From contig NC_037256.1 in assembly GCF_000002425.4 (NCBI RefSeq), forward strand, positions 10,453,762 through 10,517,761: DNA of 64,000 bases, in the 5' to 3' direction. Under the pieces are notes generated by a model, which worked only from the letters and a program-made list of their open reading frames with translations, did not search any database and had not been told where the DNA came from. A program made the translations under genes and the position numbers. This DNA is from Physcomitrium patens. Lineage: Eukaryota; Streptophyta; Bryopsida; Funariales; Funariaceae. Below are positions 38,801 to 52,155 of the stretch, piece after piece; the first letter of the stretch is position 1, and the number at the start of each line of letters is the position of its first letter.

Positions 38801-40470
38801 GAATAGTCTACATTATACTACTATTGTACTATAATCTTAGACCTTGGGCATTCATTTTAGTAATATGGTATCTTTTGTTAAGTGATGTTATTTTTGTCTA
38901 CTAAGCATATTAACTTACAAATATATTATTAATTATATTAAACATTCATAATAATTATAATTTATTTACATACCAAGTTTTGTATAAGCATTATAATTTA
39001 GACATCTAAATTCTTTAGTTGAATCTCTATCATAACACTCTGGATTATAAGCTTCTTACTCATATCTAAAATTTGTCACATAGTAATTTTTCTTTGTTAT
39101 TGTGTTTACTAAAATCATTAATATTAATCCAAAGATCTATAAAATGAATTCCAAAAACTATTGTTATGACACTCCAATTCATTGCTATACTTTAAAATTG
39201 CATAGATGCATATAATACAAGTATAATTCAATTATGATTATTTGTTATGAATTTGTTAAGATTTTATATTATGTTTTTTTATTCAAAAATGTTACATGAT
39301 ATTTTTATTTATCTATAAATTTATTATTTTCTATATATTTTTTAAGAAATATATATATATATAAATTTAATTATGTATATATAAATGTATATTAATTATA
39401 AAAAATATTTCTTACTTGATTTTAACTATTTTTTTTTCTTTTATTTTCCTATAGTAAGTAAAGATATAATACAACATTGTATTGTTGTTTTGCAAATCAA
39501 AATGACATTCAGTACATGATTACTGTGTGAAAAGAATATTATATTTTATTATCATTTTCTTGCAATAACGTTGATACCTTTGTGTTTCAATTTTCACTGT
39601 ATAAGTGGAGATTTTACAATTGAAATTTCCACTGCAAACTTATTTATTACTAAGCAGCAATTCATTAGGATATCATTCTATGATATTATGTGATTCTAAA
39701 TAAGTTATTATATTGGTTATAGCCCTAAACCTTTTGATCAACATAACCATAACATTGTTTCTGATACAAACAACTTTATAGTTGATTCTTTAGCATTAAA
39801 AAATTCTAACCCTCTCACACGTAATTAATTAAATAATTATTGTTTTCAACACAGGTTTTATTTACACTGCAGGAACTAAAATTTTACTGCTATAACACTG
39901 TTCATAGTTCCAAAGGTGACCACATCTGATATTAAAACATTCACTTGTTACACTGTATTCGTAACAAAAAAGAAGTAGCCTCGTTTCAGTTTACGGTTTA
40001 GGGTTTTGAGCAACACCCACGTCGTAGCAAGAAACTGCCAACATGACCAGGTTGCATTTCTAGCATTGGAAATGTGAAAGAATCTCAGCCTGGTTGAAAG
40101 CTGGATCCAAGGAAATCCTCCACTTGAAATTTGCAGGTCCAGACCGACACAACGAAGCTTCGGAGCTTGCACAAGTTTGCAAGGATTTGTTTGCAGGTGG
40201 GTTCCTCCGAGGTCATGAATCTGTGTGTGAGGCGAAGACAAACACATTTGTGACTACCGTGGTCGGTTTGTATATGTCTAGATATGGACAGCATGGTAAA
40301 GCTCATATACCATGCGGCAGCTCATGATATCCTTTGCTGTGGCAGATTCACAACTATTCCGATCGAAAACTCACGCGGTGGTGAAAATCTAGATATTAGC
40401 GATCATCGACAACGTCTTATTCTTCCGTCAGAAGAACATGGGTACCATGAGGTTCGGCTTTGAGTTGGCA

Positions 40471-42209
40471 TCAGCGGCGGAAGCTTTTCGCTGGTTTGTT
40501 GCAGGCGCATTGCATTGCCTGGTTTGGTAGGCGTATGCAGTTGTATGTGAGCATCCCCATGAGAGCTCCGATTGTGGGACCAGCCATGTACACCCACAGG
40601 GAGTGATAATTCCCTGAGGCTGTAGCTGGACCCAGTGACCTCGCTGGGTTCATCGACGCCCCCGATATGGACCTGTCACATAACATAGATTCATTCAATT
40701 TGGCGTCGGTACTTTTTTTTTAGCAAATTTGCGCTGTAGACGTAGACTCAATCCATCCTAATAGTTGTTTTAGCTACAGAACAGTGCAGGCAGCTGACTG
40801 CAGAAGAGAGTTGAAGTACCCGGCCATGAGCGCGTTTAAGGCAACCGCTGAACCAACGGCGATTCCAGCTAATTCTCCACACTGAAATTGTGACAAAGAG
40901 CAGCAATTGGTTAACTTCAAGTTCTCATCATCGTGAACCGAGTGCATTGCGCAAACCCCCCCCCCCTCCCAGAGGCTTAATCAACTTGCGAGTGCTTTGG
41001 TGTCGTAATGATCAAAGTAGTAATACGAACCATATTTTAGAGAATGATAACATGGATAATAACAGTAATAATAATCATCGCTGTAATTATGAGACGGATT
41101 CTTTTGATCTTACTGCTCGGGTGTCGGTGGAGACAGCAGCAATGACGAACATCAGAATGAACGTGATGACGATCTCCAGAAGGAATGACTGTACGTCACT
41201 CCCCGTAGGCAATGTAGCGCCTTCGTAGGCTGCTGGATGGAGGATCCACCGTAACATGAATGATGCTGTTATAGATCCGATACACTGTGCAGCCGCGTAC
41301 AATGGAACCTGATACTCCCAAGAAAACCTCAACAAATAAGCCCCACTGCTAAGCTCCAATGGGCTTGTCATCGCTGAAGCTTAGATTCGAGTCCAGCATG
41401 TATTATCTCCAATTGTAACGATAAATACAAAAAATAATTCAAATGCTAAGATAACGTGAGGAGCACTGGAACAAAATGTCGTTAGAGAAGCACGAGTTAA
41501 GATTTCGGTGCTAACCTGGGTCCAGGGGAAGTGTCTCGCAACGGCAAACGCTAGCGTCACTGCAGGATTCATATGCGCACCCGAGATATGGCCAACTGCA
41601 TAGATCATAATCGTGACAACAAGCCCGAAAGCAAGAGACACTCCAACGGATGTCACTTTGCCATTACTGATCTCATTCACCATGACAGCACCGCATCCGG
41701 TGAAGACAAGGATGAATGTACTGATTATCTCGGCCACCAACTGTGAAGCACTCCCATGTGAAATGCAGCCCTTAGATTAGGGGGTCTATGATCCCTTGAA
41801 GCCTACTTAATAGACTGCTTACGTAAGTCAAATCAGTCTGCATCATCCCAAACAGTAGCATGCATTCCTAGAGACCTCCTTGACCCCACAAAAGAGACGG
41901 ACTCTGAAAACTGCCATAGGTCTTGAGCAGCACCTTTTGAATAAGAGATGTGCGTGGCCGTAGCGATGTTACGAAGGTGCTGTAGCGTCCACGCTCGACT
42001 TCTTGTGTAATAACTACAGGTAATTGTCCAGTCTGCTTTAAATCCTGGGATCCCTTGGTACCAGCTTCCGTTGTCAATATATCTTCAGCCGATAGAGGCC
42101 CTGCGGCTGGAGGCATACGGATTTTGATCTCAGCCATGTCTCGAGGGGAATTCAATCGTCGAGATTTGGAATTTTCTGGGCTCCGTTCGAACAGTGCACA
42201 AGACTCCAC
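40471..42209 (-). CDS. NIP-type aquaporin (major intrinsic protein)
   Basis: Five minus-strand exons with GT-AG borders (42209-41934, 41740-41516, 41308-41114, 40881-40820, 40672-40471) join in phase to 319 codons plus TGA. Residues 1-92 form a long charged cytosolic N-terminus. A second ATG at residue 25 is a possible start. The six-helix MIP core begins with [13 protein letters not shown]. The two pore half-helices carry GAHMNPAV (NPA at 150-152) and GASMNPAR (NPA at 261-263). By position relative to the NPA boxes, the aromatic/arginine filter is Phe130, Ala249, Ala258, Arg264. [10 protein letters not shown] and the intron positions are typical of NIPs. NIPs conduct small uncharged solutes such as glycerol or metalloid acids across the plasma membrane. 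Which one cannot be read from the sequence. As I recall, this filter marks the moss NIP5 group, so NIP5 is likely. Confidence 0.93.
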
Positions 42210-44110
42210 AACTTGTAATTGACTGAAAGGACCACCCTCGACTCAGGATACCATTAATTTTCGTGACACGGTGCCTGGTGGTGAAACGCGCGTTTCAACG
42301 ATTGTTATTTACGGTTTCAACAATTGATAGTACCACCTCACGAATCAAGACCTGCAGAAACCGGATGTACGAAAGTGAGAACTCAATGAATTATTGCAAT
42401 AGGGAGTGCCAAGCCCATGGTACAATCGCAATGCAGCCATGCCTCTTCGCAGGGGCGGCGTCCTACAGCGATGGCTAGTTGCTTTTGAATCTGGGGAAAA
42501 TGCAATAAAAATCTATAAATGCGTGTGCCTACATCATCCATAGCCCTCTAGATACGCGCCCATAATCCAGCTTCAACAATCAAAAACTCCCCCGGAAAAT
42601 TAGGGCTTTAAGTAGGCAAGTGGTATTACATCAATGCTATCGAATAAGCATAGACCAGCACGGATTTCTACAAGGATAAGTGATTGTGACAAATCACGCA
42701 TTCGCATTATCCCACTCCCTAAAACGATGAAACATGGCAGGGATAAGTGACAGCGTAGTCTACAGTAATACAGGGTAGTATTTAGTTTTAGCAAGAAGTT
42801 TTCAACGACCAGCTGCAAAGGATGCCAGCGACCTAGGCTGTAAAAATTCTTAACCACTGCGAGACATCGACGGCAGTGCAAGTTTGCACTCGCGACAACC
42901 TTGTAAAGACGAAGATTGTACAACTAGAGCTCTGCCCCAGATATGATAGGTATCTGTCGCAAGCAAGACTACTACTCCCTCTTCACAATGCAATGATTGT
43001 GCACAACGCGCCTCCCCTGGTGCGCCGAATCAGCACACCTGCCTCGCAAAAGCGTGGATCACCTACTCAGCAGTGCAGGCTACAACTACGTCAACTCACA
43101 CCCCGCGAAAACCCAGTCACGGCACTAATGAAACTGCAGCAACAAACCCGGTGCAGTCTGGGAACTGAACGCTCACAGCAACTAGTTACGGCAACCTGAT
43201 TCGCGCCTTGACTTCCATGATAATGACTAGTTGACCAAGGGTAGACTCGGCGGCAAGGATGGACTCGGAGGTGTGCGATCACCTGCTCTGCACACTTGAT
43301 AAAAGACGAACTCGTGTGCATCCATGAAGTCTCGGACAAGACAGTAACTGACAGCTCCTGCTCAACACCCACCCACACACAGTTGCACACACTCACACTC
43401 ACAGTGTGTAGGTGAGAGAGAGAGAGAGAGAGAGGCAAAGTAGAGGGATGAGAGCCCCGTGACGCGAGGCTTGTAATCTAATCGTTAAGTGCAGCGCCAG
43501 CACCGTGTCAAATCGCACCACCAGCACCGTGTAATTTGCACTTGCACTTGCACGTGCAGAAGCAGCAGCGAGAGCGTTGATAACAGGAGCGGGGGGATGA
43601 TGAGGCAGGTGGCTAGCTCGGTGGGGAAGTGAGCACAGGCAAGCAGGTCACCGAGCCCTCCTCCCTTCTGACAAGCGTCAGCTGCGATGCTGTGTGTGCT
43701 GGTGCAAAGCATGCGAGAGTATTCTTAGCATTCACACTCACACACACTCTCTCTCCCTTTCCCATTTCTCAATTTTCATACATCCCACTCTGTCTTGGTA
43801 TTCACGCCCCTTCGCACTCTCCCTTTCCTTTCTGTTCCCACTTCGATGAACTGTGCCAGTGGGCCCAATTTTTTTCCCTCGTTCATCTACTCTCCATCAT
43901 TTGCCCTCTCCCCTTGTTTTCCTCTGCTGGGTCCAACTACATAGCTTTTGTGGATTTTTAACTGAAATGGAAGTTTCCATCTTTGCGCCATTCCCATTTC
44001 GCTTTCTTATTCTTGGGTCAATTGAATATAAGCAACACTCACATTACCTCTCTCTGCTTCACACATGTGTACCAGTGAGAGTGTGTCTGAGTCAGTGATT
44101 TTAAGTTGAG
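42210..44110. promoter_or_regulatory. Upstream region of the NIP gene
   Basis: GC-richer sequence extends about 1.9 kb upstream of the minus-strand ATG. It contains a (GA) run at 43413-43434, read as CT on the gene's sense strand, and more CT-rich sequence at 43740-43760, as is common near plant transcription starts. Short open frames on both strands have no recognisable domain. A second, divergent transcript from 43600-44100 cannot be excluded. Confidence 0.4.
43413..43434. repeat. (GA)n microsatellite
   Basis: About eleven GA repeats just downstream of a CACTCACACTCACA stretch, within the upstream region of the NIP gene. Confidence 0.9.
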
Positions 44111-44779
44111 GAAGATTGAAGTAGGTACTTTGAAAGATTAAATATGAAAATGTAGATACTTTGCATGAATCTCTCTCTCTAAATATATATATATATATAT
44201 ATATATTACTACTGAAGAAAATTTACAAGATAATGTAGAATAGTTTAAATTATTCTACATCATTGCACTTCATGATTGTTGTACATCATTTTCATATAAG
44301 AACCATACATGTATGTACATATATTTATCATTTCTATTTTCTTTTATTTATTTTTTTTGAAGTTTAATTCCATTTACAAAACATCAGTCATCACAGAGAA
44401 AGTTTTAGTATTAAAAAATGAATCTACAACTTACACACAGTTTTTGAACCTTCATAATTTTAACATGAATGTCAAGCAAAGGAATCCTCACTGACCGCAA
44501 AATCCTTTAGTTGGTGAAGATTAAATGATCAAAGAGAGCATCTCACACAAAAGCCAAACCTACTCACCCACTTTACACAACTGCTAAATTTCCGTTTCTG
44601 AACGACCACATTACTTTGAGCAAAAGCCCATCGACATGACCACAAAGTTTCACCGACAAGAATGTGGTCAGTCACACAGTGGGCAGCCCTAATAATTAAA
44701 AACCTTTGCAAAAACAAAATGCTAAAACCGGGACCTTTATGACGCCCAATTGCAAAATGATGAAGTTTTCATGTTTTCC

Positions 44780-45177
44780 TCACACAAAACTTGTTTCCAG
44801 AGGGCAGGAGGGCAGCATGCAAAAGAATTCCAGAATGACGTCTCCTTTCTGTAGATCGAAGCCGTTACTGTGATGACGGCGAAGTTTTGCAGCGAGCGAA
44901 TCCTCCATGGGAATGGTCTCCGAGCACTGATCAAAACACAAAGCTGACATGGGATCAGAGGCGACGAGCAAGATTCAGTCCCTATAGCTTCTGCCCAAGG
45001 CTGTGTGTGCAACAGTGTTGTGCTTTGAGTGTGAGGACATACAGCTGGTGTTTTCAGAGGGTCTATACTCACCGCGTCGCCGCTCAATGGCTTTTCATCA
45101 GCCAAAATCGCAAGCTCATGGCTCGGATTCAGCTTGGCTTCAGTGAACAAGGACTTTGTGGTTGTTGATCTGATCCT
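44780..45177 (-). CDS. Probable 3' exons of an unrecognised minus-strand gene
   Basis: Two exons fit together in phase 0. The first, 45177-45073, follows an acceptor TTTCGTAG and ends at a strong donor GTGAGT. It encodes 35 residues including KLNPSHELAILADEKPLSGD. The second, 44926-44780, follows TTTTGATCAG and encodes 48 residues including IPMEDSLAAKLRRHH and DLQKGDVILEFFCML, ending in TGA. Possible upstream exons are 45660-45480 (with LPDWVVLMSTPIKPVDYRQK) and 46274-46047 (starting MRYEVLRLWTLL), but I could not connect them. No family is recognised. GC content and codon pattern resemble the other genes here. Confidence 0.35.
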
Positions 45178-46299
45178 CTACGAAAGATTAGTAATTCCAG
45201 AGCAGTCAGTGAACAGTCTCGTGGAGTCAATCGCATGATATGATCTTTAGCTATCCCAACTGTAGCGTTGAAGGTTATTTCATGAGCTTCTCGTGGTTCA
45301 GTTGGGCCTCGTCTACATTGTGATCTCTACTCCCTCTGCTTGGTATGCATTGGTGTCTCGGTAACTTATCTAATTGCTAGATCGAGGTCCTGATTAGGTA
45401 CTAGTCCCAGTAGTGTCACTTCATGTTGGAGGATTGCTCCGCGGCGTTCTGATTTCCCCACCGGACCTCAAGCAAATTGATGGTGCTTGACTATTCGATG
45501 TCAGAGGTCGCGTTATCATTGCGCTCAAGCACGAAGAAAACCTTGAGGCTAGAAGATAGTAGTAACATGTTAAGTATCGTTCCTTCTGCCGGTAATCAAC
45601 GGGCTTGATCGGTGTGCTCATCAGAACTACCCAGTCGGGAAGGTTACAGTAAGATCTCATTTGCCTATATTATATTGCAAAGTTAGGGTACGATAAGCAC
45701 GCACACTTGTGAAGAACGCAGGGACAGCCACAAACCTTGTGGGCACTAGGTTTAGGGCTTGGGGAGGCATTTATTTCTCACCTCCGCAGTGAGTATGAGC
45801 TGACGCGGATGGGACCCCTCGTGAGTCTAGAAAGACACAAAGTCACGACAAGGTACAAACAAATTAACCCACTCCACCAACATCCTCTATACATATATTC
45901 ACTACATACACACATACAGACAGCCAAGAAAAAAAATTACAAAAGTAAGAGAAAGACTTTCGCGTGATTGAAAGAGGCAGTCAATTATGGCCGGGAGCCA
46001 CCAAAGCATTCCTATGATTGACCAGACTGTTGGTGGGTAAAACCTAAACCGACAACTTGTCAAGCTTGTGCCATCTCCTCATCCTCAATGTTGATTGATG
46101 CCGAGATTTCAGACTTGGAGCATTTCCACCCCTGCTCGACGTGTCGGACTTTCTATGAACCGTGGTATGAAAAGCACGCAAATAAGTCCCACACTTTTCT
46201 TTAAACTTGCAGGCCATGGATTCAATGAGCCTCTTCGACAGTAGAGTCCAGAGACGCAAAACCTCATATCTCACTCACTTCAGCTATGATTATTGCCCC

Positions 46300-46300
<1 letters not shown>

Positions 46301-46340
<40 letters not shown>
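46301..46340. repeat. (TC)n microsatellite
   Basis: About twenty TC repeats, just upstream (on the minus strand) of the possible first exon at 46274. Confidence 0.9.
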
Positions 46341-46343
<3 letters not shown>

Positions 46344-47585
46344 CCATAAATATTGTAAGATTCTGTGAAATCGACTACGACATCTCTCTATCCTATGCTA
46401 AGAATCACTGAAAAAAAACGAAGTCTTAAATAACTCAGAAATAGAAAAAATAGAAAAAAGAAATAGAAAAAAAAAAAACAATGCATATCAAAGACTTGCT
46501 TGGATGATCTTGCATCAAAAGGATTAATTTTGAAGCCGCTTCAAGTCCTCTCTCACATACCTGCAAGTGATCGAAATCTAGAAGACAAACTTGAAGGAAG
46601 ATTTCAGGCTTTGGTTCGGATCATAATAATTGCTAGCCTCACACACCAACCCAGTTTGAAAAAGGTCGTCAAATGCAATAAACAAAACAAAGCGTCCCAC
46701 CGGAGCATTGAATGCCTTCACCAGCCGAAGCATTCCTGCAAAGAGTTGAAAAAGGGAGATGCTCAATCCTCACATTCTTGCACACCAAAAGAGGATACAC
46801 AAATGATTCTTGCGACCATGCCACACTTGGGAGACTTCTGCTTCCTGCAGAAGCATTCTTATAGAATTTTTAATCAGATGCCGTTGCTTTTTATTGCTCT
46901 GGTGCTTGTATTTTAACGTCATGTTGCTATCGCACAGGAATGTTGCTAGGAAAGAATAGAAAAGAATGAATTTTGTCTTTTCTTTTCACACTGCAACTTG
47001 TAAGAAGGAAGCATTGTTCACACAAACTTGGAGATTATTGGGAAATTTGAGCTTGGAACTGAGCTTTCCACAAAATGCAACTCAATGCAACTCAATAGCT
47101 CATCTGTTTGAGTTGCATATTCCAAAAAAGGAAACTGTATTATAGACATTTTGGAAAAAATGTTCTAAGCATTTTTTTAAATTGAAGTATTCTAAACAAA
47201 TGATAAATGAGTTTGTATTGTAAATTTTCATATTAAAAATATTTTATTAATTTTCTTTTGATCTTAAAATTTAAATAAAATTGAGACTAAAATTAAATAT
47301 GTATTCTTCAAAATAAAATCAAGATTTTTTCTTTTTTCTTTTTTTATTTTAAATTATATCTTTGAGTTTAATAAATCTATTAAAAAAATCTCTACTTTAA
47401 TATATTTTTTAAAATATATTTTTTTTACTTTTTAAACATATAATTATAATTTCTTATACAAAAACCACATATTTAATTTTTAATAGTCCAAAATATTATT
47501 CAAAATTAAAACTAAAGTACAGTAATATTTAAAAGATAAATATTATATAATTTTTAAACTATTATTGTGTATGTATTTATAAAAA

Positions 47586-47976
47586 GGCTTAGGCTACAAG
47601 TACATCCCAAGTTGTTATATATACAAACATTATGTCTATATACACATCTAAGGCTTCTAATTGGCTCATCCAGATCTTTTTTTTCTTGTCTTAATGTGGA
47701 TCTTGATCTTTCTTCCTTGCTTTAGTGTAGGTTGCAATCTCCTCTACCTTCTCTTCTTTGTCCCAATGCAAATCTTGGTCGCCTCTTCTGTTTTTTTCTT
47801 TATTGAGAAGAAGAATCAAGATCCATGCCAAAGGAAAGAAGAGAAGGAGGGGGGCCAAAACCTATGCCAAGACAAAGAGAAATAGAATCTAGATGAGCCA
47901 ATTAGAAGCCTTGGATGTGCATATAGATTTAATGGGTGTGTATATATCAATTTAGGGTGTGCTTGTGACCTAATTC
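47586..47976. mobile_element. Mutator-like MITE with ~93-bp inverted ends
   Basis: The left end (GGCTTAGGCTACAAGTACAT...) and the reverse complement of the right end (GAATTAGGTCACAAGCACAC...) align over about 93 bases. They include the identical inner stretch AAGGCTTCTAATTGGCTCAT. The element is flanked by a perfect 9-bp duplication TTATAAAAA (47577-47585 and 47977-47985). Long inverted ends starting with G and a 9-bp target duplication are the pattern of Mutator-like elements. At 391 bp with no coding capacity it is non-autonomous. The interior is also partly self-complementary (GGATCTTGAT on both arms). Confidence 0.85.
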
Positions 47977-49127
47977 TTATAAAAATATTTCTATATAAGA
48001 ACTAAACAAAAAATATCTAAAAATTTTCATAAAGTGTAAAATATTACAAAAAATATATATAAATTAATTAATTTATGTTTATACAAGCTAAAATTATATA
48101 ATATTTATAGCATATATAAACATAAAATTATATAATGTTTATACATATGTATAATTAATATGTTTATATTAATTAATTTATGTTTATAAAAGCTAAAATT
48201 AAAATGATGTTTTAATTTTAAAAGAAATTTTTAGAATACCAAATATAATTATAATATCAAATTGCAAAGTGAAATATTTTTTTTATTAATTTAAGAGTCT
48301 CTAAAAAGAAATATATTTATTCGTCAAGTATCAGAAATGAAGTAAAAAAATTATTTTATTTCTTGTTGTTCAATATACAGATGAAAATTAAATAATCTTA
48401 GATTTTATTTTTAATGATCTTAGTATAATTTTTAGATTGAATAGCTTTTTAAGATTAAAATAAATATTTAGTTCAATTTTTTTTAAAAAAATAGAATAAA
48501 TATGAATCTAAATATTATTATTTTTATCTAAATCTTAAATAATTTTTTAAAAACTTTTAAAATAAAAAAGATGATATTTTTTATAAAAATTTAAGAAATA
48601 AAAATACAAAAATCAAAGCAAATTCTTGGTGGTAAAGCTGGTCTTTGACCTTTAGTATTAAATACTTCTTACAACATGTAAATTCATGGAATAGATGACT
48701 TTCCATAAAAGCATTTAAATAATAAATAATGCAGGTCAGTATACATTAATATTTTTCTATAATTTTTTTTAAGTTGGCCATCTAAAAAGATAAAAAATTA
48801 TAAAACTAAATTGATAATAAATGGTTAAATTGCAATTCTAAATTTTATTAAGATGTATAATTAAGTTGTGATATTTTAAAAATTAATAATATGCTTTATA
48901 TGATTTTTATCTTGACTAGGTAGTAGTATTAATTGATCAAATTGATATATTTTGATAAAAGATACACATATGATATTATAAAAAATAATAATGATATTGG
49001 TAATAAAATATTTATTATTTTCTTTTGTAACATGTATAGATTGGAGTCTGTGTAGAATAAAGATATTTCAAATCTATTAAAATTTTATAATATCTTTAAG
49101 AAATTAATTTTTTATTTTTTAAATCTA

Positions 49128-49130
<3 letters not shown>

Positions 49131-49173
<43 letters not shown>
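49131..49173. repeat. (TA)n microsatellite
   Basis: A TA run of just over 40 bases in spacer. Confidence 0.9.
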
Positions 49174-49177
<4 letters not shown>

Positions 49178-52155
49178 AATTTATGTTTATATTTATTTTA
49201 AAATATTAAATTTAATTATTTTAGAATAAAAATCATATTAATAATATAACAAATTAAAAAAATATATGAAGTAGATTTAGTAAATTTTAAATTTTACATA
49301 AGGTGAAACTAAAATTAAAAGAAAAAGTAAAAAATTAAAGTTAAAATTAAAAATCAAAATTAAGACTTTGTATTTTTATACATAGTTAATAAATTACTTA
49401 TTAATAATTAATATGCTAAAATATTCTTTAATGGTTTTAAATTTTATTATAATACTTTATTAACCTTCTATATGAAATAAAAACTATTTTTAAGGGACAA
49501 TACTTTTAGATTCTTTCATATGTATGACAATTTATAGAATGGCACTATTTATATGAAACTATAAGTATTAATCTTTTAAAATTTAATTTTATAATTTATA
49601 AAGGATAAAATAAAAATAAAAAATAAAAAATTCTAATTTCAAAACTTATTTTTAGATAGAAACAATAACTTTTATTGCTTTACATTATAACAACTAATTA
49701 GAGTTGCAATTCATCTTTGGTGTTATCAACTATATTTGTGCATTATCAAGCTATAAAGATAAGATTGAACTAATATTTGATTACTAAGATAAAACTTCAG
49801 AATCCATCTAAGATTAGATTAATACAATATCTTATTAATTGATTGATTGTTCTGCCCATGCATTGACGTCTTTTAAAAAATGTATCAAAAATTTATATAT
49901 AATTGAAGGAATATATTATAAAAAAGATAGAATTTTTCAACTATTAATCTATTTAGAAATTTTTTAATATTTTTAATTTAGATTTTTTAATAAAAAAATA
50001 TAAGATTTAGATTTTAAAAGATATAATTTATCATGGGTTTATAATTGAAATAACTAATGTGTTGCAATTTAAGAGTTTAGAAGAATTTATAAAAAATAAT
50101 TTAAGCTCATTATAGTTTAAATAAACTATTTATTTTTACAACATATAGTATATATATTTTTCCTTCATCTTTGAAAAAGATTAAAACACTTATAAAAAGA
50201 CATGTTATTAAAATCCAAAGCTTTCATATGCATCTAATTTTGTTTTATTGTAGGGTACACAAAACAACATAGCACATTACTATACTTGTCTACTTTCTAT
50301 GAAATATAAGAAATTAATTGATCAAAGATAATGGTGCTACATTTTAAACAAATATTTATTTATAAATAAAAATAAGATATCATTTCTCTAAATAGAATCA
50401 TTGAAGTTAATATAGACATAACAAAAGCATGAAGATGTCTCTTCTATATGTATCTAATAAAGACCATGAGTAAAAAATTAAATGGTTAAATGAAGAAGGT
50501 TGTTTAAAAAGCAATTTCTAAAATAGGAGTAACCATGGTACTCTATATCCAAGCAAAGTCCAAGAATCTGAAGCCTATTATTGAAATCTTCTCTAACAAT
50601 CTGTCAATTTTGATTATTATGAGGAGTTTGTGAGAACAATCACTGTTTTTATGGAAAAAATAGTAATAATAAAAAACCTATTTGTTATTTCTAAAAAATA
50701 TTAAAATCATTTTTTAAAAAAAATTAATTTAAATTATTGTTAAAAATTATAAGTAATAAAATACATTAGCCTAATAGTACTTGATTTACTAAAAATAAAA
50801 TTGATGCTATTTTTGAAAAAAAATGCTGGTTTAAAGGAAACCAAAAAAAATCTTAGATTTTTTAATAATTTTAAATAATTTTTTTTGATATTTTTGTAGG
50901 AATTTCTAATCTTAAGTGTACAATTTTTTTATTTTTTTCTATTTTTTATTCAATAATTTGACTAGAAATTTGACATTGAATAAAATCTTATCAAAGGAAA
51001 TAGTGAACATAAAAAATTGGATCTATTATAATAAGATAAAAAAAAATCTATAAGTTTATAATAAGAAGAATGTTAAGCACAATAATACCAAATCGATTCT
51101 TTAAAAGAATATTTTCTTAACATCCAAACTTCTAACATTGGAGTTTTTGTGAATTTTAAATTTATTTGTGACTATTTTAAAGCATTTTTTATAAATTTTC
51201 AAAAATACAGGAAAAAGGTCAAGTTGGTAAGTATTTCACAATTCTTGACATTGTGTGATTTTTCTCCATAGCCACCTACATTTTATGCAAAGTATCTTAT
51301 ATAACTCAATTATGTTTCTTAACTTCATGGTTTTATTTTTACATTCTATTAAAATTACATTATAAAATTAGATAAAATAATTATATCAAAATTAATTATA
51401 ATCCTTTAAAATTCAACCATCTATGTTCTCTTAAATTTATCTTTTTAATAAAAAGCCTTGACATGTATAGAATTTTTCTTAAATTAATGTTTAAAGTTTT
51501 TTTTTCCTATATTTTAATAATTCGAAATTAATTGAATGGATTTTTTGTAAATATTTACATGATTTAGGTATTAAAGAGATAATTTCTTTTGATTATTCCA
51601 ACTAAAAAATTGAAAGTCCTTTCAAGAAATACTATCAAATAAAATGTAAGACATTAGACAAATATTACAATATTCATCTTTTAATTTTTTTATTACATTA
51701 TTCTAACATTAGTCTTCATTTTTTCTTTGATTTTTAAAAAGGAGCTAGAAGAAGCATCAAAACCTAAATCTAATAAATGGTGTAGAAAAAAAATGGAGCT
51801 ATCTATAGCTATAATGCTAATAGGAATTTCTCAATTCTTGCATGTAAAAATGACTTTAAAAAATAGTTATGTTACATATCACTTTTTTTCTTTAAATCTA
51901 TTAAATTTAAAAAATGATCATAAATCTTAAGCAAGAAAATAAAACTACTATTTTGTGCCTAATAATTGATTTTTATTATTAAATAATAAAAAAACTTAAT
52001 AATAGAAAAGATGTGATTAATGGTTCTTCTTTATTACTAGTAATTTTATGGACATACTTTGCTCATTCAAAACCATAAAAAAATTTCACTGTATACTATA
52101 GTATATACATGATAATCTTTATGGTGCTTAAGAAATCCTAGAATATGGTAGAATA

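Larger units (their letters stand above)
30720..40470. other. Long AT-rich spacer
   Basis: No intact gene is supported here. It contains a decayed gag (34440-35115), an A-rich (AAAAAAT)n stretch at 33400-33440 that follows sequence resembling a retroelement end, a T-run at 33548-33573, a TA array at 35779-35818 and a short tandem duplication (units at about 36296 and 36332). The last part, about 39950-40470, is less AT-rich and is likely the 3' leader and flank of the minus-strand aquaporin gene. Open frames there have no recognisable domain. Confidence 0.55.
46341..52155. other. AT-rich spacer
   Basis: A plus-strand open stretch at 46500-46916 has no domain and starts without ATG, so I do not call it. 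From 47000 on the sequence is extremely AT-rich. It holds the MITE at 47586-47976 and a TA array at 49131-49173. Nothing else is supported up to the LTR at 52156. Confidence 0.6.

Noticed and set aside
46500..46916. 138-codon plus-strand open frame
   Set aside because: It starts without ATG, shows no domain, and the composition is not clearly coding.
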